A stretch of DNA of 64,000 nt from Streptomyces sp. ISL-43 (GTDB lineage: Bacteria; Actinomycetota; Actinomycetes; Streptomycetales; Streptomycetaceae): assembly GCF_018614195.1 (NCBI RefSeq), contig NZ_JAGGOT010000035.1:1-64000 (forward strand). Direction: 5' to 3'. A model generated the notes under the pieces. The model searched no databases. It was not told where the DNA came from and saw only the letters and a list, made by a program, of their open reading frames with translations. The translations under genes were made by a program, and so were the position numbers. Position 1 is the first letter of the stretch. The number at the start of each line of letters is the position of its first letter. Shown piece after piece: positions 10,275 through 18,530 of this stretch.

Positions 10275-11705
10275 TCAGGCTGTTTTGCTCTCCTCCGTGC
10301 GGCGCAGGGGCTCGCGCTCCAGGATGCCGCGTTCCCTCGCGGTGAGCTCGGGTCCTTCGAGCAGGGGCCGGCGCAGGCCGCGGGCCGCGGCGATGAGGAC
10401 GTCCGGGTTGCCGAGGGCCGAGGCGGGCTTCTGCATCGTCATCACGTCCGTGAGTGCCTTGACGACGAGGAAGCTTCCGATGGCGGTGTGGCTGAGGCGG
10501 TGGACGTAGCGGGCCGCGACCTTGTCGGCCAGACCGGGTGCCTTGCCGATGGTGCCCGGATAGAACCGGTCCTGACCCACCGCGAGGAGCCAGGCGGCGG
10601 CGGCCGGCCGCGCGACGGCCTTCTGGGCCTGGGCGGCGAACTTCGCTGCGTTCACGGGTGTCTTCGCTGCCGTCTCGCGCAGGGCGACGGCGCCCAGCGC
10701 GGCGGCGGACATGCCGTGGCCGTAGACCGGGTTGAGGCTGGTGGCGGCGTCGCCGAGCACGACGATGCCGGCGGGCATCGCGGCCTTCTCGAACCGGCGC
10801 TGCCGGTTGGCGGTGCGCCCGTAGACGACGACGTCGCTGATCGGCTCCGCGCGGGCCATGAACTCGGCTGCCAGCGGGTGGCGGACTCCGCGGGCGAACT
10901 CCTCGAAGAGGGCCTCGTCGGCACTGGGCTCACCGCCGCGGGTGCCGGAGAGGCTGACGTGCCACTGGCCGTCCTCGATGGAGATGATGGAGACGAGCTG
11001 GCCGGGCCTTCCCTCTCGCGGGTCCGCCTGGATGTGGATCACAGGCCAGTTCGTTTCGGCGCCTTCCGGGGCGCGGTAGCGGCGGCTCGCGTACCGTACG
11101 CCGGCGTCCACGACGGTCTCCTCGACCACCGGGCCGCCGATCTGTCGGAGCCACTCCAGGAGCTTGGAGCCGCGGCCGGTGGCGTCGACGACGAGGTCGG
11201 CGTCGATCACGCTCTCCTCACCGTCCTCGTCCCGGACCCGGACGCCGCCCACCCTCGACGCGCTGCCCACCAGCGAGGTGACCGTCACGCCCGTGCGCAG
11301 GCGGACGTTCGGGATCGCCAGGGCCGCGGTGCGCACGCCCCAGTCGATGAGGTCGCGGCTGGCTCCGATGAGGTAGTGCGTCTCGGTCCACCGCCGGAAC
11401 CAGCCCGCGGCCGAGAAGGACACCATCCCGTTGGGGATCGGGATGCGGTGCGCGCCGGCCTTCAGCCATCGGTCGGTCGTGCCGGGGAGCAGGTCCTCGA
11501 TGGCGTCGGCGCCGCCCGACCACAGCATGTGGGCGTGGGCCGCCTGGGGAAGTCTGGGCCGGGGTGCCGCGGTTTCGGGGAGCACTCTGTCGCGTTCGAG
11601 GACGAGGACCTCGGCGACGTGCGGTGCCAGTGCGGCGGCCGCGAGGGTGCCGGCCAGGCTGCCCCCGAGGATGACGACGCGGGTCTTGCCGGTGGGCTGG
11701 GTCAT
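10275..11705 (-). CDS. FAD-dependent oxidoreductase/monooxygenase
   Basis: 476 residues, the usual size of single-component flavin monooxygenases of the PHBH-like group. A Rossmann FAD site (VVILGGSLAGTLAAAAL, residues about 10-26) lies at the N-terminus, DLVVDATGRGSKL in the middle, and the second FAD motif GDAATSLNPVYGHGMSAA toward the C-terminus. The substrate is not predictable. The ATG overlaps the upstream MAB_1171c stop by 4 bp (ATGA), so it is the last cistron of a six-gene minus-strand operon with an XRE/ImmA module. No signal peptide is seen, so it should be cytosolic. It could modify a small molecule or peptide made or sensed by the operon, which is inference. Confidence 0.85.
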   Translation of the reverse strand: MTQPTGKTRVVILGGSLAGTLAAAALAPHVAEVLVLERDRVLPETAAPRPRLPQAAHAHMLWSGGADAIEDLLPGTTDRWLKAGAHRIPIPNGMVSFSAAGWFRRWTETHYLIGASRDLIDWGVRTAALAIPNVRLRTGVTVTSLVGSASRVGGVRVRDEDGEESVIDADLVVDATGRGSKLLEWLRQIGGPVVEETVVDAGVRYASRRYRAPEGAETNWPVIHIQADPREGRPGQLVSIISIEDGQWHVSLSGTRGGEPSADEALFEEFARGVRHPLAAEFMARAEPISDVVVYGRTANRQRRFEKAAMPAGIVVLGDAATSLNPVYGHGMSAAALGAVALRETAAKTPVNAAKFAAQAQKAVARPAAAAWLLAVGQDRFYPGTIGKAPGLADKVAARYVHRLSHTAIGSFLVVKALTDVMTMQKPASALGNPDVLIAAARGLRRPLLEGPELTARERGILEREPLRRTEESKTA

Positions 11706-12910
11706 CGTGTGCTGCTCTCTAGGACGGCGGCTTCGCGTGTGGCTCGGACGATGGGGGACTTCGACAGGGCCTGGGACAGCAGTACGAGGCCGGCGGCGTT
11801 GACGGCGGAGGAGAGCAGGGGCCCGTCACCGGACTGCTCCTCGGCCACAGCGCCTTGGTCGTTGGTCCTCCGGGTCCACACGACGACGGCGTGGGCCAGG
11901 GCGGCGGCGTCCGCGATGACGGCCGCGTCTTCGTCGGTCCGGGCCGTCTTGCGGGCTTCGACGAGGGAGAGGGCGTGCACTTCGCGGTCCAGGTACGGGT
12001 GGACGGTGAGGATCCCGTCATAGATGTCGGATTCCAGCTGGCACACCCGTACTTCGATCGGGGTCCGCAGGCCGCGCGCCAGGTTGATGCTGTGCTGGGT
12101 GGCGACCCGCAGCTCCTTCCACGCGGGCTGCAGCTGGTAGTACCGGCGCCACGGGCTCACCAGGTTCATGAGGCGCTGGGACAGCAGGGGCAGCACGAAC
12201 CCGATGCCGATCAGCAGGGCGGAGACCGCCGCGATCGGCGGTGCTATGGGCCAGCTGAGGCGGTCCAGGTCGTGGCCGCTCCAACGGGCACCGACCGCCG
12301 TGAACTTCAGGGCGTCGTAGACCAGGTTGAGGATGTAGCCGATGACGATCAGGACCAGACCGGCGCGCAGGGGACCGTGGACCACCCTCGCCCAGCGGGT
12401 GCACAGAATGGTCATCGTGACCGCGGCCGTCGTGTGCGCGACCAGGTACAGCACGATCATTTCGCGGATGTACGGCGTGTTCGCGTAGTAGGTGTCGAGG
12501 TCGATCAGCCGCTCCACCGGGGCGTTGCCCAGGGCGAAGAACCCGATGATCGCGGCGATGACCGTGATCGTGGCCCAATTGCAGCGACGGGACCACCGCG
12601 CTGCCTGCTCCGCCTCGTCGGGACCGCTGCTCCAGCGGATGATGAGCACCAGGTTGGAGCCCGAGAAGGCGGTCAGGATCGTGTACACGACCGGGGCGGC
12701 CGCGTTCGGTATGCCGGTGACCCGGTTGATGGCCGCGATGGACGGCACCGCGGCGACGGCGAACACGCCGGCGGCGACGAAGAGCAGCACACAGACGGAC
12801 CTCAGCAGCTCGTCCTTGGGGTTGCGCCACAGAGCGGGCAGCTTCAGGCAGCCGGCCAGCAGAAGAAGCGCGCCCGGAATGTAGAACGCGACACCGTTGG
12901 GATTGCTCAC
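11702..12910 (-). CDS. MAB_1171c-family seven-helix membrane protein, copy 2
   Basis: 402 residues from GTG 12910, which overlaps the microprotein stop (GTGA). Seven hydrophobic segments fill the first half (for example SVCVLLFVAAGVFAVAAVP and GLVLIVIGYILNLVYDALK), followed by a cytoplasmic-type tail of about 170 residues. It shares with the other copy in this operon the motif APVERL-DLDT-YA-TP-IREM after helix 4 and a tail motif E-DI-D--L---PY-D. The family is called a putative transporter, but I see no nucleotide-binding or known transporter signature. Seven helices plus a conserved soluble tail would equally suit a receptor. The two copies are clearly homologous but diverged, so this is an old duplication. 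Confidence 0.82.
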   Translation of the reverse strand: MSNPNGVAFYIPGALLLLAGCLKLPALWRNPKDELLRSVCVLLFVAAGVFAVAAVPSIAAINRVTGIPNAAAPVVYTILTAFSGSNLVLIIRWSSGPDEAEQAARWSRRCNWATITVIAAIIGFFALGNAPVERLIDLDTYYANTPYIREMIVLYLVAHTTAAVTMTILCTRWARVVHGPLRAGLVLIVIGYILNLVYDALKFTAVGARWSGHDLDRLSWPIAPPIAAVSALLIGIGFVLPLLSQRLMNLVSPWRRYYQLQPAWKELRVATQHSINLARGLRTPIEVRVCQLESDIYDGILTVHPYLDREVHALSLVEARKTARTDEDAAVIADAAALAHAVVVWTRRTNDQGAVAEEQSGDGPLLSSAVNAAGLVLLSQALSKSPIVRATREAAVLESSTR

Positions 12911-13032
12911 GAAGCCACCTGCTGACCGTGGTCGTTGAACAGCGCGTTCTGAGCGGCGGACCACAGCGGGGTGCGTCGGCGGGGCGCGGGCTGTGCGAAG
13001 TGCCGGGCCAGGTGGAGCCGAGGGCCATTCAT
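12907..13032 (-). CDS. 41-residue microprotein between two MAB_1171c genes
   Basis: An ATG at 13032 opens a frame of 41 codons whose TGA overlaps the GTG of the next gene by 4 bp. It begins 17 bp after the preceding gene ends. A purine-rich GAGAAAG lies about 9 bases upstream. Third codon positions are mostly G or C, as in real genes here. The peptide has a basic, Pro/Arg-rich middle (QPAPRRRTPLWS) and a polar C-terminus (FNDHGQQVAS), with no membrane helix, no Cys and no signal peptide. Coupling on both sides argues for translation. It could be a secreted or processed peptide, a substrate of the HEXXH protein, or only a translational coupler. No family is recognised. Confidence 0.6.
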   Translation of the reverse strand: MNGPRLHLARHFAQPAPRRRTPLWSAAQNALFNDHGQQVAS

Positions 13033-13049
13033 AAAGGGTGTCTTTCTCA

Positions 13050-14201
13050 CTAGGCAGCCACGGTGTCGTGGCGAAGGGCGCCGTACTGGCGGGCGATCCG
13101 TGCGATCCCCCGCGTTCCGGTGCCGAGCACGGCGCCGAGGGCCGCCGTGCCTGTTTCCTGGGATTCCTCGCCGCTCCCGGTCGCGGATTCCTTGGCCGCG
13201 ATGGCGAGCGCGATCATCGTGGCCGCGGCCACGTCCCATGCGTCATCGGGGCTGACGCCGTCGTCGAGCGCCCGGTCGTGACATGCGGTCATGGTCTGGA
13301 GGTCGCAGTACGGGGACAGGGCCAGCAGATCGTCGTGGATGTCCGTCTCGCGGTCGAGGAGCCGGGATCCGAAGGGTTCCCACCAGGTGGTGGTCGCCGG
13401 CAGGCCCATGAGGGTACGGAGCCTGCGCCACAGCGGCCCCATCCACCGATAGGTCTGCCAGGCCTCCCAGGCCGCGGCCATGCGCCGGCCCTGCGGCAGC
13501 AGGAAGCCGGTGGTGGTCAGCACGGCTCCCATGCCGGCCAGCGGCGGGGCGACCTCCGTACTGAGGAAGTCCAGGTCGCCACCCGCCCAGCGGGTGATGA
13601 CGGCAGCGGCCTTGGCCAGGCCGAAAGCGGTGCTGAAGGTGAAGCCGGCCACGAGCGTCAGCAGGCCTGCCCGCAGCCATCCGTCCACCACCCGGGACCA
13701 CCTCCAGCACATCGCCGGGACGACGACGCCGACCACGATGTGCCAGGAGAGGTAGATGACGATCATCTCTCGGATCCACGGAGTGGACGCGTAGTGGGTG
13801 TCCAGGTCCCGCAGCCGCTCCACCGGGGCCTCACCCAGGGCGAAGCACGCCGCGATCAGGAGGATGACGGCGCCGCAGGCGGCGAACCACCGTCTCACGC
13901 GACGCTGGACGTCCTCGCCGAGACCCTCACGCCAGTACGCGAGCAGCACGATGCAGAACGTGTTGAAAACGTTGTTGATCGCGTAGACCAGCGGAGCGGA
14001 GACGTTCGGCACGCCCACCGCCCGGTTGACCACGGTGATGGTGGGGGGCGCGGCGAGGGCGAACCCGGCGCCGGCCATGAGGAGCAGCCCGGCGACGGAC
14101 CTGACCATGGGATCGCGCCACCGCCGGACGAGTCCGGGGAGTTTGGAGAGGAAGGCGAGGCCGAGGGCGGCCGCCGGTATGTAGTAGTCCGAGCCGTTCA
14201 T
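13050..14201 (-). CDS. MAB_1171c-family seven-helix membrane protein, copy 1
   Basis: 383 residues. The ATG overlaps the TGA of the upstream metallopeptidase-like gene by one base (TGATG). Seven hydrophobic stretches are visible (YYIPAAALGLAFLSKL, SVAGLLLMAGAGFALAAPP and so on to VLTTTGFLLPQ), then a soluble tail of about 165 residues with ETDIHDDLLALSPYCD, matching the tail motif of the second copy. APVERLRDLDTHYASTPWIREM-like residues after helix 4 are conserved between copies. The family is assigned as a putative transporter, but function is unknown. Sitting between an ImmA/IrrE-like protein and a microprotein, it may sense or export something for this operon (inference). Confidence 0.82.
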   Translation of the reverse strand: MNGSDYYIPAAALGLAFLSKLPGLVRRWRDPMVRSVAGLLLMAGAGFALAAPPTITVVNRAVGVPNVSAPLVYAINNVFNTFCIVLLAYWREGLGEDVQRRVRRWFAACGAVILLIAACFALGEAPVERLRDLDTHYASTPWIREMIVIYLSWHIVVGVVVPAMCWRWSRVVDGWLRAGLLTLVAGFTFSTAFGLAKAAAVITRWAGGDLDFLSTEVAPPLAGMGAVLTTTGFLLPQGRRMAAAWEAWQTYRWMGPLWRRLRTLMGLPATTTWWEPFGSRLLDRETDIHDDLLALSPYCDLQTMTACHDRALDDGVSPDDAWDVAAATMIALAIAAKESATGSGEESQETGTAALGAVLGTGTRGIARIARQYGALRHDTVAA

Positions 14202-14788
14202 CAGCCGTCGCCGAGGGAGGCCTGGATCCTGGCAGCAGGTCCCTCGAGGACCCGCTGCGCGGGGTCGAATTCGACCAGGTGGCGAAAACGCCGGCCGAGC
14301 ATGCGGCCGTACTGCTCCGCCTCGGCTTCGTCGCCGGCGAAGGCATGGGTCCGCGCGGCGACCAGGCGCAGCGCTTCGTCGAAGTCCCCGGGGCTCAGGA
14401 CGTCGTCGCCGAGCAGGCGCGTGGCCACCTGGGCACCCAGCACATGGGTGCCGCAGTGGCCTCGGACCATGTGCCAGATCTCGTGGCCCAGGATGACCAG
14501 GGCGTGGAAGGGGCTGGTGCTCTTGGCGACGACGATGATGTCTTCGCTCTCGCGGTCGAGCCAGAGTCCCGAAACGGGGCCGAGGCCCTGCGGGAAGTCC
14601 CGGCGCACGATGCGGACCGGGCGTGCGGGGTCGCCGCGGTAGTCGGTGAGGTACCCGGCGATACGGGCGATCAGTTCATCGATGTCGCCGGGCGCGGGCT
14701 CGCCCAGGCCGGCGTACAGCTCGTCGCACAGCCGGACCATCTCCTCTTCCAGCTGCTGGCCTCGCCGCCGCTTCCACACGATCCCCAC
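14201..14788 (-). CDS. ImmA/IrrE-type HEXXH metallopeptidase-like protein
   Basis: 195 residues from GTG 14788, with AGGAG about 8 bases upstream. Residues 102-106 read HEIWH, the zinc-protease HEXXH motif, inside the helix ILGHEIWHMVRGHCG. The family is the streptomycete group often labelled toxin-antitoxin toxin component and related to ImmA/IrrE. In ImmA and IrrE such proteins cleave or inactivate a partner XRE repressor. The XRE gene 53 bp upstream is the obvious partner. No signal peptide or membrane helix is seen, so it should act in the cytosol. Protease activity and the partner are inferred from family and position, not shown here. Confidence 0.82.
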   Translation of the reverse strand: MGIVWKRRRGQQLEEEMVRLCDELYAGLGEPAPGDIDELIARIAGYLTDYRGDPARPVRIVRRDFPQGLGPVSGLWLDRESEDIIVVAKSTSPFHALVILGHEIWHMVRGHCGTHVLGAQVATRLLGDDVLSPGDFDEALRLVAARTHAFAGDEAEAEQYGRMLGRRFRHLVEFDPAQRVLEGPAARIQASLGDG

Positions 14789-14841
14789 CCCTTGACTCCT
14801 GACCTGTAGTCCCCTGTGTCCCTATCTCCGACGACACGTGA

Positions 14842-15426
14842 TCACGTCGATCTCGGCTGCTCGTTCACGATGAGGTTCAGGAGGTCCTGCATCGCGGCAA
14901 GCGTCTCGGGGGCACCCCTGAACGCGACCGAGCGCAGTTGGAAACGCTCCTTCAGCTCTCGCAGGCCGGTGAGCTGCCGCGCCTGCTCGTTCGCGAGCTT
15001 CTCCTCCAAGGCGCGGTTGAGCGCCTGGGACGGCGTCGCGGTCAAGAAGCCGCGGGGGACCTTGAAGAGGTCCTCGATCCGGGAAGCGAGTTCGAGGCTG
15101 GGTACCTTGCGGCCCTTGAGGAGCTCACCGACCCACTGGGGAGTCACGTCCGAGCCGTCGGCGATCTCGGCCTGCGTGTACTGACCGCCGTCCGCGCGCA
15201 GTCGGGTCTCGCGGAGGAACGCCAGCCGTTGTGCCACCTGCTGCTGAAAGTTCGTCTGGGTCATCGGGCGCCGCGTCAGCCCCGCCCGCACGACGCCCAC
15301 GGCCAAGCCCGTGCTCATCGACAGCGGGACCGGGTCGAGGACCGCCGCCCGGTCCAGATCGGCTTCCTCGATCAGCTTTTCCAGGAGGCCGAGGCTCTTC
15401 AGGTGAGGGTCACCCTCGTCGATCAC
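14842..15426 (-). CDS. XRE-family helix-turn-helix regulator
   Basis: 194 residues if started at GTG 15426, which has a strong AGGAGAG five bases upstream. An internal ATG at 15264 (140 residues, MTQTNFQQQ) is the alternative but lacks a ribosome site. The HTH lies at about residues 60-125 (YTQAEIADGSDVTPQWVGEL, then LLKGRKVPS). The C-terminal part is helical and may dimerise or bind the partner. As first gene of the operon, and paired with an ImmA/IrrE-like protein, it is probably the operon's autoregulator. Paired ACGATCG sites in its upstream region are candidate operators. Confidence 0.85.
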   Translation of the reverse strand: MIDEGDPHLKSLGLLEKLIEEADLDRAAVLDPVPLSMSTGLAVGVVRAGLTRRPMTQTNFQQQVAQRLAFLRETRLRADGGQYTQAEIADGSDVTPQWVGELLKGRKVPSLELASRIEDLFKVPRGFLTATPSQALNRALEEKLANEQARQLTGLRELKERFQLRSVAFRGAPETLAAMQDLLNLIVNEQPRST

Positions 15427-15504
15427 GGACTCTCCTGGCGGGGTTGGTGGCGATGCGGCGGCCGGACGTGATGCCCCTACCTGCGAAGCCACTACACCAG
15501 AGCG

Positions 15505-15533
15505 ACGATCGATTCCACAACTGAAACGATCGT
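15505..15533. promoter_or_regulatory. Candidate operator for the XRE operon
   Basis: Two ACGATCG copies start 21 bp apart (15505 and 15526); the second extends to the palindrome ACGATCGT. The spacing is two helical turns. They lie about 80-110 bp upstream of the XRE start, within the only sizeable gap before the operon. Confidence 0.4.
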
Positions 15534-15597
15534 AGACTTTCCTCCCGGTAACACCGCCGGCGCGGCCGTCCAGGGGGTGCGCGGCGCCACAACGCGA

Positions 15598-15631
15598 CGT
15601 AGTCCCGCGGCCCGAGGGCCGCGGGACTACG
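15598..15631 (-). terminator. Hairpin terminator downstream of the phosphotransferase
   Basis: Perfect 16-bp arms (CGTAGTCCCGCGGCCC) around a GA centre, 14 bases beyond the phosphotransferase stop and upstream of the XRE promoter region. It insulates the two minus-strand units. Confidence 0.8.
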
Positions 15632-15644
15632 GGTCGTGCGGGGA

Positions 15645-16769
15645 TCAGCGGGTGCCCACCGCCGCGCGGAGCGCCCTGCGGGCCATGCCCGCGTCGTCGT
15701 GCAGGCGGCGCAGCAGCAGGCGCTGCTCCTCGCCGGAGGACAGGGCGCCCGCCGGGAGGGACTGGGCCGGGGTGGCCGCCAGCATCGAGCGCTGGACCGC
15801 CGTCTCGGACATCCGGATCTCCCGGGTCAGCACCAGCATCAGGTTGACCAGGAACGCGTCCCGCGCCGCCGGTCCGGCCGCCTGGGCCATGCGGCTGATC
15901 TGGGCCCGGGCGGCCGGGGCGTCGCCCAGTACCGTCCACAGCGTGGCCAGGTCGTAGCCCGGGAGGTACCAGCCGGCGTGCTCCCAGTCGAGGAGCACCG
16001 GTCCCGCCGGGGACAGCAGCAGGTTCGACAGGAGCGCGTCGCCGTGGTTGAACTGCCAGGGGGTGCCGGACAGTTTCACCCCGTGCAGCAGCTTCTGCAG
16101 GTCACCGAGGTCCCGGTCGGTCAGCAGGCCCAGTTCGTAGTCCCGGGCGATGCGCCGGCCGTAGTTCAGCGGCCGCCCGAAGAGCTCCTCGGCAGGCCGC
16201 CAGCCGTTCACCTGGCGCACCGCTCCCAAGGCCGCCCTCAGGTCGGCCCTGGGCGGGGACTCCACCGGATGCCGCTGCAGCGCCGCGACCCGGCCCGCCA
16301 TCCGCTCGACGATCAGTACGCAGTTCTCCGGATCGGCGGCGATCAGCCGCGGCACCCGGACCTGCGGGCGGTGCCGGACGAAGGTCCGGTACGTCACTAT
16401 TTCGTGCCGGTACCGCTCGCGCCACTCTGGCGAGTGATCCAGTAAGACCTTCGCTACGGCCGTCATCCGCCCGGTGGTCCCCACCAGCAGGACCGACCTG
16501 CCGCTGCGCCGCAGCACCTGCACCGGAGCGAACTCCGGACAGATCCGCTGGACCGATGCGAGCGCGGTGCGCAACTGGGCGCCCTGCGGGCCCGAGAGGT
16601 CGATTCTTCCGCTGAGCGGCTGCGATCCGGTACCCGGAATCCGCCGCGTCCGTACGACGCCCTGCGACGTCGCCGCGGGGCGGCCGGGCTCGAGGTAGGG
16701 GCTGCCCCCCGCGGGGAGGGTGCGGTGCGGCCGGACAGGTGCGGACACGGAGGTCGTTGCTGCGTACAT
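15645..16769 (-). CDS. Aminoglycoside-phosphotransferase-fold kinase
   Basis: 374 residues from ATG 16769 (MYAATTSV); an earlier in-frame ATG would add 22 residues with no family support. The kinase-like fold shows TAVAKVLLDHS (ATP lysine), the catalytic loop NHGDALLSNLLL and the metal-binding LDWEHAG. Proteins of this family phosphorylate small hydroxylated compounds. The actual substrate is unknown and resistance should not be assumed. It diverges from the NsdA-type regulator over a 230-bp shared region. The first 80 residues are Pro/Gly-rich and probably disordered. Confidence 0.82.
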   Translation of the reverse strand: MYAATTSVSAPVRPHRTLPAGGSPYLEPGRPAATSQGVVRTRRIPGTGSQPLSGRIDLSGPQGAQLRTALASVQRICPEFAPVQVLRRSGRSVLLVGTTGRMTAVAKVLLDHSPEWRERYRHEIVTYRTFVRHRPQVRVPRLIAADPENCVLIVERMAGRVAALQRHPVESPPRADLRAALGAVRQVNGWRPAEELFGRPLNYGRRIARDYELGLLTDRDLGDLQKLLHGVKLSGTPWQFNHGDALLSNLLLSPAGPVLLDWEHAGWYLPGYDLATLWTVLGDAPAARAQISRMAQAAGPAARDAFLVNLMLVLTREIRMSETAVQRSMLAATPAQSLPAGALSSGEEQRLLLRRLHDDAGMARRALRAAVGTR

Positions 16770-16918
16770 GGCGTTACGGATCCCTTCGTGCGCCGACGAG
16801 TTGCGTACGCCGCCCCGCCGGATCCCGTGCATCACCCTGGGGAGTTCCGCCGGTGACCGGGTCGGGGAGGCGCATTCCTACCTGACACCCGGCCGTGGGT
16901 GGCGGACCACATTGCGTG

Positions 16919-16938
16919 CCCTGGCGAACCCTGGCGAA
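16919..16938. repeat. Tandem 10-bp repeat in the phosphotransferase/NsdA divergent region
   Basis: CCCTGGCGAA occurs twice head to tail, exactly one helical turn apart, 60-80 bp upstream of the NsdA-type start. It may be an operator or UP-like element for one of the divergent genes. Confidence 0.4.
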
Positions 16939-16999
16939 TAGTCGCTCGGCATCTGACGGGGGGTTACTGTCAACTCAGCCGAGAACCTGGGGGCTTGAC

Positions 17000-18481
17000 G
17001 TGAGCAAAGGACCAAACACCCGTCTGAACGACTTGTTCGGCCTGGCCGGCTGGTCGAAGGGTGAACTGGCGAGGATGGTCAACCGGCAGGCGGCCTCCAT
17101 GGGTCACCACCAGCTGGCGACCGACACCTCGCGGGTGCGGCGCTGGATCGACATGGGGGAGACCCCGCGCGAACCGGTTCCCACGGTACTGGCAGCCCTG
17201 TTCACCGAGCGGCTCGGTCGTGTCGTGACCATCGAGGACCTCGGGTTCGTACGGCAACGGCGCACCACCAAACGGCAGCCGGACGGGGAGAAGGAGAACC
17301 CCGACGGAATGCCCTGGGCGCCCGAACGCACAGCCGCGGTCCTCACCGAATTCACGGGAATGGACCTCATGCTCAACCGTCGCGGTCTGATGAGCGCGGG
17401 TGCCGCGCTCACCGCCGGCTCAGCCCTCAGCAACGCCATGTACGACTGGCTCCACACCGACCCCGCCCGCGCGAAGGGCGCGCAGGGGCACGACGACTAC
17501 TTCCAGGCCGACGCGGCGGGTTACGACCGCTACGAGGCCGCGCCCATCGGCTCGCAGGAGATCGAGGCCCTGGAGCGCTCCGTGGAGGTCTTCCGCGCGT
17601 GGGACGCCTCCAGAGGCGGCGGCCTCCAGCGCAAGGCCGTGGTCGGGCAGCTCAACGAGGTGGGCGGCATGCTCGCGTACCACCATCCCGACCACCTGCA
17701 GCGGCGGTTGTGGGGGGTGGCTGCCAACCTGGCGGTGCTGGCGGGCTGGATGTCCCACGACGTGGGCCTGGAGCCGACGGCGCAGAAGTACTTCGTCATC
17801 GCCGCCCACGCGGCCCGCGAGGGCGGCGACCGGCCGCGCGCGGGGGAGGCGCTCTCCCGCGCCGCCCGGCAGATGGTCCACCTGGGCAAGCCGAACGAGG
17901 CCCTCGACCTGATGAAGCTGGCGCAGTCCGGCTCCGGCGAGCAGACGCTGCCCCGCACCCGCGCCATGCTGCACACCATCGAGGCCTGGGCGCAGGCCGC
18001 GCTGGGCAAGGGGCAGGCCATGCGGCGCACCCTGGGCGAGGCCGAGGACCTGTTCGTGTCCACCTCGGGTGACGTGCCACCGCCCTCCTGGATGCAGCAC
18101 TTCGACGAGGCCGACCTGCACGGCATGCAGGCGCTGGCCTTCCGCACCCTCGCCGACCACGACCCCTCGGCGGCGCCGATCGCCCAGAAGCACGCCAGGG
18201 AAGCCCTGCGACTGCGGGCCGACGGCCACCAGAGATCGAAGATCTTCGACTACATTTCGATGGCCTCGGCCTGCTTCATCGCCGACGACCCGGAGCAGGC
18301 CGACCGCTACGCCCGCCTCGCGCTCGTCTCGATGAACGAGACCTCCTCGCACCGCACATGGGACCGGCTGCGCGAGATGTACCGGCTGACCGGACATTAC
18401 TCGGGCTTCGCCGGCATCGAGGAGCTCCGCGAGGAGATCAAGCTGGCGCTGCCGGACAGCCCTGTCGCCCGTACGGTCTGA
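17000..18481 (+). CDS. nsdA: NsdA-type TPR regulator
   Basis: 493 residues from GTG 17000 (MSKGPNTRLNDLF); an earlier start would add 35 residues of non-conserved sequence. The N-terminus carries the compact DNA-binding-like region typical of NsdA (GWSKGELARMVNRQA, DTSRVRRWIDMGE), then a long TPR array to the end. NsdA of S. coelicolor is a negative regulator of sporulation and antibiotic production, and the sequence agrees with my memory of that family along its whole length. The NsdA neighbours known from S. coelicolor (ammonium transporter, ftsY) are not present, so this may be a paralogue. The symbol is therefore tentative. Confidence 0.7.
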   Translation: MSKGPNTRLNDLFGLAGWSKGELARMVNRQAASMGHHQLATDTSRVRRWIDMGETPREPVPTVLAALFTERLGRVVTIEDLGFVRQRRTTKRQPDGEKENPDGMPWAPERTAAVLTEFTGMDLMLNRRGLMSAGAALTAGSALSNAMYDWLHTDPARAKGAQGHDDYFQADAAGYDRYEAAPIGSQEIEALERSVEVFRAWDASRGGGLQRKAVVGQLNEVGGMLAYHHPDHLQRRLWGVAANLAVLAGWMSHDVGLEPTAQKYFVIAAHAAREGGDRPRAGEALSRAARQMVHLGKPNEALDLMKLAQSGSGEQTLPRTRAMLHTIEAWAQAALGKGQAMRRTLGEAEDLFVSTSGDVPPPSWMQHFDEADLHGMQALAFRTLADHDPSAAPIAQKHAREALRLRADGHQRSKIFDYISMASACFIADDPEQADRYARLALVSMNETSSHRTWDRLREMYRLTGHYSGFAGIEELREEIKLALPDSPVARTV

Positions 18482-18530
18482 GGCCGGTACGGTCCGTGGC
18501 CCGTGGCACCCCGAGCACGCAGACGAGGAA

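Noticed and set aside
14201..15426. Simple type II toxin-antitoxin pair
   Set aside because: The HEXXH protein and XRE are coupled to a membrane and redox operon, which fits an ImmA/IrrE-like switch better than an isolated toxin-antitoxin pair, although the family label toxin exists.
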